Shown here: in pieces, positions 27,604 to 36,556 of the stretch
Layout: each line of letters begins with the position of its first letter
How positions within the stretch are numbered: position 1 is the stretch's first letter
Virus record (IMG/VR): IMGVR_UViG_3300023174_000012
Span: 1 to 38,822 of that record
Origin: a virus
Direction: 5' to 3' (one strand)
Length of the DNA: 38,822 nt
The notes under the pieces: model-generated
What the model saw: the letters and a program-made list of their open reading frames with translations, nothing else
The model's database searches: none
Told to the model about the DNA's origin: nothing
Translations under genes and position numbers: made by a program

Positions 27604-29382
27604 ATGGCATTATCGATGGAACAGGTAGCAGCACGCGTTGAAGCGTTGCGTTACCGTAATAGCGAGCGCGATGCTCGCAACCAAGATGTCCTTGCAGTCC
27701 GTAAAGGTCAAATCTCACAGGTTTACCCTGACTTCTTTCCAGATGGTGTAGACGCTAACGTAGTTGCTAACTTCATCGATGTGGTAGCACGCGACCTATC
27801 CGAGGTCATGGCTCCACTTCCAGCAGTAAACTGTTCGGCGGCTAACTCTGTCAGCGACAAAGCACGTGCTTTCGCTGATAAGCGTACCCGTATTGCATCA
27901 AATTACTTTTCACACTCTGACCTAGCAGTACAGATGTACTCAGGTGCAGACTGGTATCTCACATATGGTTTCGTTCCATTCATGATTGAATTGGACGAAG
28001 AAGCAAAGATGCCGCGTATTCGCATAGAAAACCCGATTGGGGCTTACCCAGAATTCGACCGCTATGGACGCTGCGTTGCATTTGCTAAGCGATATATAAT
28101 GACACTTGGAGAACTGGTTTCTCAGTTCCCTGAGTTCGAGCGCGAACTACTTGGCGCTAATGGATACAAGCAAGACTTGTATTCACAGGTAGAGATGATT
28201 CGGTACTATGATAAGGACCAATCATTAATCTATTTACCAACCAAAAAGAATTTAGTTTTATCTTACGCGGCTAATCCCCTTGGTAAGATGATGGTTGTCG
28301 TGGCGCGTAAGCCATCTATTGATGGTGAACTGCGTGGACAATTCGACGACGTACTAGGTATCCAACTTCTTCGCAACCGTTTCGCCTTATTGGCAATGGA
28401 AGCAGCGGAGAAAAGTGTTCAAGCACCAATTGTATTACCTCAAGACGTACAAGAACTCCAGTTGGGTGGCGATGCGGTTATCCGTACCGCCAACCCTGCT
28501 GGCGTTCGTCGTGTCGAATTAAACATTCCAGCAGGCGCGTTCACAGAACAGAACCTACTTAACCAGGAACTTCGCTCAGGTACTCGTTACCCAGAAGGAC
28601 GTTCAGGTAACATTGATGCAAGCATCGTTACTGGTCAAGGCGTACAAGCACTTATGGGTGCATTTGATACACAGGTCAAATCAGCACAGGCAATCTTTGC
28701 ATCTGCTCTACGCGATGTAATCAGCATGTGTTTTGAAATTGACGAGAAGATGTATCCAGAAGAGAAGACCATTCGTGGTGTAGACTCTGGTTCTCCATAC
28801 GAGATTACATACAATCCAAAGAAGGACATCAAGGGTGATTACTCTGCAGATGTTCGTTACGGTATGCTTGCGGGTCTTAACCCAGCACAGGGACTTATCT
28901 TTATGCTACAGGCTCTAGGTGGCGGTCTTATCTCTAAGGATATGGCTATGCGTGAACTTCCATTTACAGTTAACGTAACACAGGAACTTGAAAAGATTGA
29001 AATCGAAAACATGCGCCAATCACTTCTTGGTGGCATTACTGCTATGGCACAAGCAATTCCAGCAATGGCTACACAGGGTGGAAATGCAGCAGACATAGTA
29101 TCTAAAATTGCAGGAGTTATTACTGCTCGTCAAAAGGGTGTAACCCTTGAGGACGCTGTTGCGGAAATATTTGCTCCACAGCAACCAGTTCCTCCTGTTG
29201 GGGCTGCACCTTCCCCTGTTGAGCAGCCGTCCCCTGTTCCAGGCGCGGCTCCAGCAGGAGGCCTTCCACCAGAAGCAGCAATGGGTATGCCACCAGCAGC
29301 ACCAGCACCAGACATTCAAACAATTTTATCTACCCTCAGTGGTAGCGGTAAGGCTTCGGGACGAGTAACAACTAGGGGATAA
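27604..29382 (+). CDS. Portal protein, 592 aa
   Basis: It follows terminase directly, and the sequence (MYSGADWYLTYGFVPFMIEL, a GAYPEFDRYGRCVAFAKRY block, and a helical C-terminal half with an NQELRSGTRYPEGRSG stem-like segment) is that of a phage portal. It forms the ring at the capsid vertex. The C-terminal 70 residues are Pro/Ala/Gly-rich and probably flexible. ATG 27604 follows TAGGATAAC; an upstream in-frame start at 27556 would overlap terminase and is less likely. Confidence 0.85.
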   Translation: MALSMEQVAARVEALRYRNSERDARNQDVLAVRKGQISQVYPDFFPDGVDANVVANFIDVVARDLSEVMAPLPAVNCSAANSVSDKARAFADKRTRIASNYFSHSDLAVQMYSGADWYLTYGFVPFMIELDEEAKMPRIRIENPIGAYPEFDRYGRCVAFAKRYIMTLGELVSQFPEFERELLGANGYKQDLYSQVEMIRYYDKDQSLIYLPTKKNLVLSYAANPLGKMMVVVARKPSIDGELRGQFDDVLGIQLLRNRFALLAMEAAEKSVQAPIVLPQDVQELQLGGDAVIRTANPAGVRRVELNIPAGAFTEQNLLNQELRSGTRYPEGRSGNIDASIVTGQGVQALMGAFDTQVKSAQAIFASALRDVISMCFEIDEKMYPEEKTIRGVDSGSPYEITYNPKKDIKGDYSADVRYGMLAGLNPAQGLIFMLQALGGGLISKDMAMRELPFTVNVTQELEKIEIENMRQSLLGGITAMAQAIPAMATQGGNAADIVSKIAGVITARQKGVTLEDAVAEIFAPQQPVPPVGAAPSPVEQPSPVPGAAPAGGLPPEAAMGMPPAAPAPDIQTILSTLSGSGKASGRVTTRG

Positions 29383-29383
29383 A

Positions 29384-29950
29384 ATGACTACTTTGGTAGC
29401 GATACAGGGTGACGGATGGTCGGTACTAGGGTGTGATTCCCGATTAAGCGATGAGCATGGTCGTTTTCAAGTAAGTAAGACACCAAAGATTGTAGAAAAC
29501 AATGGTGTATTGATTGCTGGTTGTGGTTCATCTCGCGCAAGCAATGTATTACATTATGGCTATACTCAACCTAAGCCAACTGTAAAAGAAGATTTGAATA
29601 CTTACATGACACAGAAGTTCATTCCGCAAATGCGTAAGAACTTTGTTGATGCAGGTATTGATATGAAAGAGGACGGCGATGTTGCGCAAAACGAAGGTGG
29701 ATTCCTCGTTTCCATCAAGGGGCAAGTTTTTTCGATTTCTGATGATTACTCTTGGGATACCGATGTTCGTAATGTATATGTTATGGGTAGCGGTGGTGAT
29801 GTCGCCCTCGGTGCATTGGCAGCGTTGGGTGTGGAAAAAGTAAAGACAGTTAATCAAGCAGAGACAATGATTCGTAAAGCAATTGCTATTGCAATCCAAT
29901 ATGATAACATGTGCTCTGAACCAATTCATACATTTAGACAATTTAAGTAG
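29384..29950 (+). CDS. Proteasome/HslV-like Ntn-hydrolase, candidate head-maturation protease, 188 aa
   Basis: The N-terminus MTTLVAIQGDGWSVLGCDSR fits proteasome beta and HslV subunits: removal of Met would expose Thr as nucleophile, D18 corresponds to the conserved Asp17, and K35 (KTPKI) is near the position of Lys33. GSGGDVALGALAAL matches the conserved GSGG helix start. It would be a threonine protease. It lies between portal and virion genes, where phages normally encode the capsid maturation protease, and no ClpP- or herpesvirus-type protease is present. Its precise role is inference. Confidence 0.75.
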   Translation: MTTLVAIQGDGWSVLGCDSRLSDEHGRFQVSKTPKIVENNGVLIAGCGSSRASNVLHYGYTQPKPTVKEDLNTYMTQKFIPQMRKNFVDAGIDMKEDGDVAQNEGGFLVSIKGQVFSISDDYSWDTDVRNVYVMGSGGDVALGALAALGVEKVKTVNQAETMIRKAIAIAIQYDNMCSEPIHTFRQFK

Positions 29951-29958
29951 GAGGAACA

Positions 29959-30411
29959 ATGGTCAGTGGAGGAATGCGCCCAGGTGCGCCACAGAACAAC
30001 CCTGCCAACGTTTCAGGCGTAGGTGGCGCTGGACAAAGCGGTAACTACACAGGATTTGCCTATGGACAGAATCAAGCAGTTAACCAACAGCGTATTGAAG
30101 GTAATCAAGCAGTGGCATCAACTAAGCCAGTAATTCCTGAGTCAGAAGCACCATATGGTGGTATTAACTTCCCAGAACTTGGCACACTATTTGACCCAGA
30201 CCCTAATCCAATGGAGCCAATGACAACTGGCGTAGAGGGTTTCCGCGGTGCAGGACCAGAAGCACTACCTAAAGGTTTTCAGAATAACACTCGTCCAGAT
30301 GAGAATGCAATGATTGCAAAGCAATACCTACCAGATTTGGTAATTGCTGCACAGTCTAAGGACGCACCAGACTCATTTAAGCGTTTTGTTAACTACTTAA
30401 TGGCACAATAA
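29959..30411 (+). CDS. Hypothetical virion-associated protein, 150 aa
   Basis: The first 100 residues are Gly/Pro/Asn/Gln-rich and probably disordered (RPGAPQNNPANVSGVGGAGQ). A short helical end (DSFKRFVNYLMAQ) follows. The start has AGGAGG upstream, and the stop overlaps the next start by TAATG. No family is recognised; the position between maturation and ejection genes suggests a virion component. Confidence 0.65.
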   Translation: MVSGGMRPGAPQNNPANVSGVGGAGQSGNYTGFAYGQNQAVNQQRIEGNQAVASTKPVIPESEAPYGGINFPELGTLFDPDPNPMEPMTTGVEGFRGAGPEALPKGFQNNTRPDENAMIAKQYLPDLVIAAQSKDAPDSFKRFVNYLMAQ

Positions 30412-30620
30412 TGGCAGATGTAACATTCATGCCTGGCAGTTTCTTTGATAACGTAGACAAGTTTGCTGCCTCACTTGGTTATCAGAATGCAGGAATAGTA
30501 TTTGAACTTGCACTAATCCCTTGGAAGTCAATAGATGACCGCGATGCTTTCATTATGGGCGTTACTGGCGAAGATGTCAAGGGCGGACGAGAATATAATT
30601 ACATTAAACGAGATTTCTAG
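30411..30620 (+). CDS. Hypothetical protein, 69 aa
   Basis: A small neutral protein with aromatic residues (FMPGSFFDNVDKFAASLGYQ), possibly an alpha/beta domain. It is coupled upstream by TAATG, and the large virion gene follows ten bases after its stop, behind TAGGAGG. It is unrecognised. Confidence 0.62.
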   Translation: MADVTFMPGSFFDNVDKFAASLGYQNAGIVFELALIPWKSIDDRDAFIMGVTGEDVKGGREYNYIKRDF

Positions 30621-30629
30621 GAGGTAGCA

Positions 30630-33600
30630 ATGGCTTGGTGGAATGATTTCACAACCTCTATTGCTGCAGTACCTACGGCTCTTAAGAGACTTACAGGTGG
30701 CGGAAACTACCTCAGTGATGAAGAACGAGCAAAAGAAGAAGTTCTTCACAATACCGTAAAAGATGCACTACGTGGCATCGATACAGGACTAAGTAATGTT
30801 CCTGGATTTGGTATTGGCAAGAAGGTAGTTAAGGGTGTTGGAGATAAATTACTCCAGGGCGCAGTTACTCTCAATCAAGAAGTACTATCACCATATATTT
30901 TTCGTCCAGTATCAACTGCTGCACTTCTTACAGACTTTCAGTCTCCCCTTTACAAGAAGGGTCAGTACGAAGAAGGCTTTCAGTTTGACGATGTAAAGGC
31001 TGCATACAACCGCAGTGCTAAGGTATCTGTAGGTCAAGCACTTACAATGTCAGACATGACACCTATTAGCGGTCTCGCAGCAGTAATTCTACCTATGGGT
31101 GGACTAGATGTTAATAAGATTGATTTGTGGAATGACCAAAGTCTACAGCAAAACTTTGTAGATAATGCAGTTGGTCGCTGGTTTACAGGTGTTACTGACT
31201 TTGCAGTTGGTAACGCTGCCCTTGGTGGCGTAGGCCGACTCGCAGTTGCTGGTGGTAAAATAGGTTTTGGTAAGGCTGGTCTTTATACTAAGAACAAGAC
31301 TGTAGACCAATTAGCATTGGATATGGAAAATGGTATCCAATACGCTAAGACTAATGGCGCTATGGGTTCTCAGACAGTATCAGGAAACCATGCAGTTGTA
31401 CTTGCAGAGAGCAAGGACTGGGGAGTAATCACCAACCTTGTAACTAAGTATAGTACTAACGAAAAACTTATTCCGCTTATTCATGAAGCAACAGATGCAG
31501 ATGCAATCAAAGACTTGCTTCTTGCAGATAAAGGTAATATCGCTGCACTAGAGCGTCTTGCTGCTACTGCACCAGATAAGTTATTTGACCTATCAGGTAC
31601 TTCATCTCAGTTGCAGAACAAGTTCTTGCAGACTGGGCAGACCTACATTCCAGAAGGTCCTGCTGTTCCACGCTTGAAGTCAGCATTTGATGCTGCTATT
31701 GCTAATGAGCCACAGTTTGTAAAGATTCGTGATGCATTCTTTGACCCTGATTACAGCCTAACTCCTGGTGGTAAGTTATACAACCCAATGGAACCAGTAA
31801 TTGGTAAGGCTGCTGCTATCCGCGCAGGCGAGAAGATTCGTGAGTTTAAGTCAGTTGCAGCATACCGTGAGTTTGATAAGTTTGCTGATATCTTTGAGAC
31901 TAAACTTGGTAAGGGTCTAGGTCGTGCAACGGTACGTTTAGTAAAGTTTGGCACACGCCAATCAGAGTACAAGCCACTAGGCTTTGTTACATTCTCTGGA
32001 GTACGTCCACTTGATGGTCGTGTAGAACTTAATGCATTCCTTAATAACCTTAAGATATTCCAGGATGGCGCAGCCAAAGTTGAAACAGCACCTAACGTAT
32101 TCGAGAAGGTAGCAGACGTACGTCGCGTCTTCGAAGAAGAATACATGAAGGCTCTTGGAAAGAACGAAGTAGAAGTTCTTGATAAGATTGATGAGTCAGT
32201 CGGTCGTATGCTTGCATACAAGGCTGGTATCTATGACGAGCGTGAGATTTCAGCACACATCCGTTCATTCCGTGGTAATGTAAATCGTGGTATTGAATCA
32301 GTAAAGCAAAATGGCTTTGGTATTGGTCATGATGGTAGCCAGATTCTGGTAGACCCACAGACAATCCGCCAGATGACTGAATCATATCGCTTTACACCTT
32401 GGGATGCAATCGAGAGCCAGTTTATTGCAACTACTGAAAAGAGTGCTCTAAAGGCTGGCGCACGTGCAACAGCAAACATTGGTCAGCAAGTATTCCGCGA
32501 CCTTAACCGTCTATGGACATTTGACGTACTTGTACGTCCTATGTACATTGTTAAGCAGTCACTTGGTGAGCCTATCGTTAGTGCAACTATTGCACAGGGT
32601 ATGGAATTTTTATGGCAAGATGCAGCGAATATCTCTACTAATGCACTACGTAACCTAGGTAACTGGGGTATGGGTCTTGGTAGTAAGGTTAAGAATCGCA
32701 AAGAGCGTATTGCTGTCAACAAAGCAGTTGCTGATAAGAAGCAAATGTATGCTCGCGCAGCAGCAATCAAGGATAGCGCACAGGCTTCATTAGAAGACTT
32801 GCTATCTGGAAACACATCACCTGCAACTAAGGCACAGCACTTAACTGCAGCACGTGAAGCACTCAAGGCAGCATCATCTATCTTAGATGAAGTAGAACTA
32901 GACTTGCGCTCTGCAGTAGTTCCACTAGGTGTCAAAGAAGCAATTCCAGGTGTTACAACACTAGAACGCCGTATTGCATTCCTAGAGTCTAAGCCAGCAT
33001 CTGCAGCAAAAGCAGCAGAGATTGCATTAGCAAAGGCTGCTATTGCTAACTACAGAAATGTTATTAACAAGATGGCAAGCAATAAGCAGGTCATCGTTGA
33101 TGCTGACAACGCAGTTGCTGCAGCATATCAGAATATTGACAATGTTCTTAATGAACTAGGTCCAGTACTCAAGCAACAGGCAGATGTCTGGGGCAAGACT
33201 GCAAAGTTTAAGAAGCGTTACTATGCTAAAGAGTCACAGTATCGTATGGTCAATGGGCAGTACGTTGCGATTGATTCATTCGTAACTGGAGATAAGAACT
33301 TTAGCGCAGCAATACGTGCAGAAATCAGTAACGCACGTACCGCTGACCTTAACTTCTTGGGCGAATTATCTGTTGGAACTCGCAAGTCTCTGATAGAGCG
33401 CAAGATTCCATTAGATGTAGTACGCGTATCAGACCCACTATACTTTGGTGAGTTAGAATACATCGCTAACCGCGTAATGCGTGGCGACCCACTTATCGAT
33501 TTAATTCTAGGTAACACACCAATTAGCGAACTGCAACGTTGGGCATCTAGCAGTGCTGGTATCCAGTACCTACGTGCATTTGATGTATTTGACCCTAAAG

Positions 33601-35624
33601 AAGTTAACTCATACCTTGCAGATAAGATTGCTTTGGTTAACCGTACGTTTCCATCATTTGAGGCACGTGCAGCAATCCTACAGCGCGAAGTAACAGGACA
33701 AGAACTACAGACATGGCTTGCACCATATGTAGATGAACTCTACGACATTGTGCCAAGTAACTACAACTACGGCTCAGCCAACCTAGGTGTTGGCAAGTAT
33801 GCTGAGTTGAGTAACGCTGTTAACAACTTTAGCGCAAAGATTTTCCGCAAGATGGCTAGTGCTGAAAATCCTATCCGTAATGCATTCTTTGATAACGTTG
33901 CACTAGATGCAATGGCTCGTAAAGCAGAGTACATGATTCAGCAGGGTATCGAAATGACACCAGCACGCTGGAACGCACTACGTCAATCTGCTGGTCGTGA
34001 AGCAATTCAAGAACTTGAGAAGACTGTTTACACAGTTCGCCGTGAGAACCGTTTGCTGCACAATGCACGCTTTGCCGTAGCATTTCCAACAGCAACAGTT
34101 AATGCTTTCTATCGCTATGGTCGACTTGCAGCAAAGAACCCAGTTCGTGCTACACAGTTTGCATATAACTATGGACGAGTATTCCAAAACTTCGGCGTAG
34201 ATGAGAACGGTAATCCAACTGAGAACCTAGCAGATATGACACACCTAATCCTACCAGGAACCAAAGAAATGGGTCTTGGATATATGGATGAGGGTATTGC
34301 ATTGAATGCAAAGTCTCTTGGATTCCTACTTAACCAGCCATCTCCATCATTTATCACAGCACTATCTGTTGGTAAGGTAATGCAGAACTTCCCTGGTACA
34401 GAAGAAGGTATCAAGGAAGCGCTTACTGTCAATGGTACAAACTACTTTGATATTATCTTTCCATATGGAGCACCTACATCTTTAACTAAGCAGTTAACAC
34501 CACCTTGGGCTAATTCGTTATGGAACGCTGCAACTGGTAACCCAGGCAAAGCAGATTACCTAGCATCATGGCGCTCAGTGTACAACTACCACAAGATGTT
34601 AGTTGAGATGGGTGTAACTGATAAGTTCCCATCAGATGCAGAGATTGAAAAAGAAGTAAAGGCGCTATGGACTGAGAAGTTCATTTCAGGCTTTGCCTCT
34701 ATCACTGGTGTACCTTTCAAGGTAGAGACCAACCCTATGCGCATGTCAACTAACTTGTACTATAAATTGCTTGAGAAGTACAACAAGATGGGTTATGGAA
34801 CACAGCAGGCACGTGATGCTGCAGGCGATGAAATGCTTGCTATTATGGGTCCTAAGTTCATGCTTGACCGTATTACTTTTACTGGCTCTACAAAGAACAT
34901 TAGTATCCCAGCAACATACGAAGCATACAAGCGCGTATTTGAAGATAATGATGACCTAGTTGGTAAACTTGCTGCAATTGAAAAGGGCGATGTTGGATTG
35001 GTAAGTCTATTGACTGCCGACCTCAGCAGAGACCCAGCAGAGCAGTCAACCAATATTCTTTCTATCCTAAGTAATCCTAACCTTGTACTTCCTGGCAGCA
35101 GCAAGCGCATCAATGACTTCAAGTTAACACCTCAAGAAGTTGAGCGCGAGCGCATGAAGCAGCGTACATGGGACCAATATAACTTGGTTCGTGATGCACT
35201 AGAGGCTAAGATTACTGATGGTAAGACACTACGTGCTCACCCAGAACTAAAGGCTCCACTAGAGCAATTAGTAGAGACTACATTTAAGAATCAAAGCCAA
35301 GCATGGTATGATGAGTACCAACTATCTGCTAGCGGAGATACATCTTACAAGTATGCTCGAGCATTGACTCTTATTACCCAAGACCCTAAGTTTATGGGTA
35401 AGCAACAGAATAGTCAGTTCTGGAAAGACACTCAGTTGTTTATGAAAGCACGTAGCATCTTTGTTACATTCTATCAATCATTACCAGATTACGACCCTCG
35501 TAAGGCTGTAATTCGTGATGGGTACAACCAGTGGGTTGCTCAGTATGTAAAGCAGTGGGACCCTAACTTGGAGACTCTAATTAAGAATTACTTCGATAAC
35601 GACAGTTTGAAGGCGGTTAACTAA
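30630..35624 (+). CDS. Giant virion/ejection protein candidate, 1664 aa
   Basis: The largest gene, about 13 per cent of the genome. The N-terminal 250 residues have Gly/Ala-rich, membrane-active-looking helices (LGGVGRLAVAGGKIGFGKAG). The middle is mostly helical, with a long coiled-coil-like part around residues 690-850. The last third has amphipathic Tyr/Arg/Asn segments (ATVNAFYRYGRLAAKNPVRA). No polymerase, lysozyme or protease motif was found by eye. In podoviruses, large helical proteins between portal and capsid genes are ejected to make a channel across the envelope, a likely role here. A virion RNA polymerase as in N4 is not supported. Confidence 0.65.
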   Translation: MAWWNDFTTSIAAVPTALKRLTGGGNYLSDEERAKEEVLHNTVKDALRGIDTGLSNVPGFGIGKKVVKGVGDKLLQGAVTLNQEVLSPYIFRPVSTAALLTDFQSPLYKKGQYEEGFQFDDVKAAYNRSAKVSVGQALTMSDMTPISGLAAVILPMGGLDVNKIDLWNDQSLQQNFVDNAVGRWFTGVTDFAVGNAALGGVGRLAVAGGKIGFGKAGLYTKNKTVDQLALDMENGIQYAKTNGAMGSQTVSGNHAVVLAESKDWGVITNLVTKYSTNEKLIPLIHEATDADAIKDLLLADKGNIAALERLAATAPDKLFDLSGTSSQLQNKFLQTGQTYIPEGPAVPRLKSAFDAAIANEPQFVKIRDAFFDPDYSLTPGGKLYNPMEPVIGKAAAIRAGEKIREFKSVAAYREFDKFADIFETKLGKGLGRATVRLVKFGTRQSEYKPLGFVTFSGVRPLDGRVELNAFLNNLKIFQDGAAKVETAPNVFEKVADVRRVFEEEYMKALGKNEVEVLDKIDESVGRMLAYKAGIYDEREISAHIRSFRGNVNRGIESVKQNGFGIGHDGSQILVDPQTIRQMTESYRFTPWDAIESQFIATTEKSALKAGARATANIGQQVFRDLNRLWTFDVLVRPMYIVKQSLGEPIVSATIAQGMEFLWQDAANISTNALRNLGNWGMGLGSKVKNRKERIAVNKAVADKKQMYARAAAIKDSAQASLEDLLSGNTSPATKAQHLTAAREALKAASSILDEVELDLRSAVVPLGVKEAIPGVTTLERRIAFLESKPASAAKAAEIALAKAAIANYRNVINKMASNKQVIVDADNAVAAAYQNIDNVLNELGPVLKQQADVWGKTAKFKKRYYAKESQYRMVNGQYVAIDSFVTGDKNFSAAIRAEISNARTADLNFLGELSVGTRKSLIERKIPLDVVRVSDPLYFGELEYIANRVMRGDPLIDLILGNTPISELQRWASSSAGIQYLRAFDVFDPKEVNSYLADKIALVNRTFPSFEARAAILQREVTGQELQTWLAPYVDELYDIVPSNYNYGSANLGVGKYAELSNAVNNFSAKIFRKMASAENPIRNAFFDNVALDAMARKAEYMIQQGIEMTPARWNALRQSAGREAIQELEKTVYTVRRENRLLHNARFAVAFPTATVNAFYRYGRLAAKNPVRATQFAYNYGRVFQNFGVDENGNPTENLADMTHLILPGTKEMGLGYMDEGIALNAKSLGFLLNQPSPSFITALSVGKVMQNFPGTEEGIKEALTVNGTNYFDIIFPYGAPTSLTKQLTPPWANSLWNAATGNPGKADYLASWRSVYNYHKMLVEMGVTDKFPSDAEIEKEVKALWTEKFISGFASITGVPFKVETNPMRMSTNLYYKLLEKYNKMGYGTQQARDAAGDEMLAIMGPKFMLDRITFTGSTKNISIPATYEAYKRVFEDNDDLVGKLAAIEKGDVGLVSLLTADLSRDPAEQSTNILSILSNPNLVLPGSSKRINDFKLTPQEVERERMKQRTWDQYNLVRDALEAKITDGKTLRAHPELKAPLEQLVETTFKNQSQAWYDEYQLSASGDTSYKYARALTLITQDPKFMGKQQNSQFWKDTQLFMKARSIFVTFYQSLPDYDPRKAVIRDGYNQWVAQYVKQWDPNLETLIKNYFDNDSLKAVN

Positions 35625-36556
35625 TGGCAGAAAAATCAGCAACACCTAACCAGGATGCGCAAGATGCTGCTATCTTGGCAAGTATCGCGCCATTCTTACA
35701 GAGCCTGCTAGCCGAGAATACCGATGCTGGTAAGCCATCAGATACATCACAGTCTTCAACTCAAACATCTGTAACTAAACTAACCTATAACTCAGCCAAG
35801 GCGCTTCTTGAAGCGGCCATGAAAGAGGCTGACTTTATGGGTAAGTTGACTGCAGATGATATCAAAGACTTTATGAAGGCTTTTGAAACAGAGCAGAACA
35901 AGCAAATCGAAAAGATTGTTACATCTGCTCGTACAAAGATTACACCTGGTGCAACTGCAGAAGCACAGAAGAAGATTGTGGAATCTGTTGCTCGTCAAGA
36001 GTTCCCATCATTCTTTAAGCCTACAGACTTTGCAAAGAACTTTATCTACTCTAAGATTGACTTTAAGGACGAGAGTAAGTTAGGCGCTAAGGCACTTGAT
36101 GCCTTTGCTAAGGTTCGTGGTCTAGTAGACGCATTCCAACTTCTTGGTGTATCAGAAAACGACATGCGTCGTGCCGCTAAAGAAATTGCAATGGGTAACA
36201 AGACTGTAGAAGACTACAACGTAGAACTACAGCAGATTGCCAAAAAAGAGTACCCACAGTTTGCAGACCGTTTTGATAAAGACCCAACATTGACTACATA
36301 CGATATTGCTTCTCCTGTTATCAATATGCTAGCAAAGACATGGCAGATGGACCCAAAGACAATTAAGATGGATAACCCATATGTAATGTCATATCTTAAC
36401 TACGCAGGTCCAGATGGTAAGGGTCAACAACCATCATACTATGATTTGGTCCTCAAGGCTAAGAACGACCCTAAGTACGACCTCACACAAGAAGCAAATG
36501 AGAACGCACGCGATGCAGCAACAGGGCTTGCAAGAGCGTTTGGATTTGGAGTATAA
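35624..36556 (+). CDS. Putative internal virion/ejection protein, 310 aa
   Basis: A helical protein with a Ser/Thr/Gln-rich stretch near residues 40-55 and a lysine- and glutamate-rich middle (FETEQNKQIEKIVTSARTKI). The C-terminal part (YDIASPVINMLAKTWQMDPK) looks globular. It is coupled by TAATG to the giant gene before and the 512-residue gene after, forming a three-gene set as in podovirus ejection clusters. No family is recognised. Confidence 0.6.
   Translation: MAEKSATPNQDAQDAAILASIAPFLQSLLAENTDAGKPSDTSQSSTQTSVTKLTYNSAKALLEAAMKEADFMGKLTADDIKDFMKAFETEQNKQIEKIVTSARTKITPGATAEAQKKIVESVARQEFPSFFKPTDFAKNFIYSKIDFKDESKLGAKALDAFAKVRGLVDAFQLLGVSENDMRRAAKEIAMGNKTVEDYNVELQQIAKKEYPQFADRFDKDPTLTTYDIASPVINMLAKTWQMDPKTIKMDNPYVMSYLNYAGPDGKGQQPSYYDLVLKAKNDPKYDLTQEANENARDAATGLARAFGFGV

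Noticed and set aside
30630-35624. N4-type virion RNA polymerase
   Set aside because: Size and place are suggestive, but I could not find the conserved polymerase motifs of single-subunit RNA polymerases in the translation.
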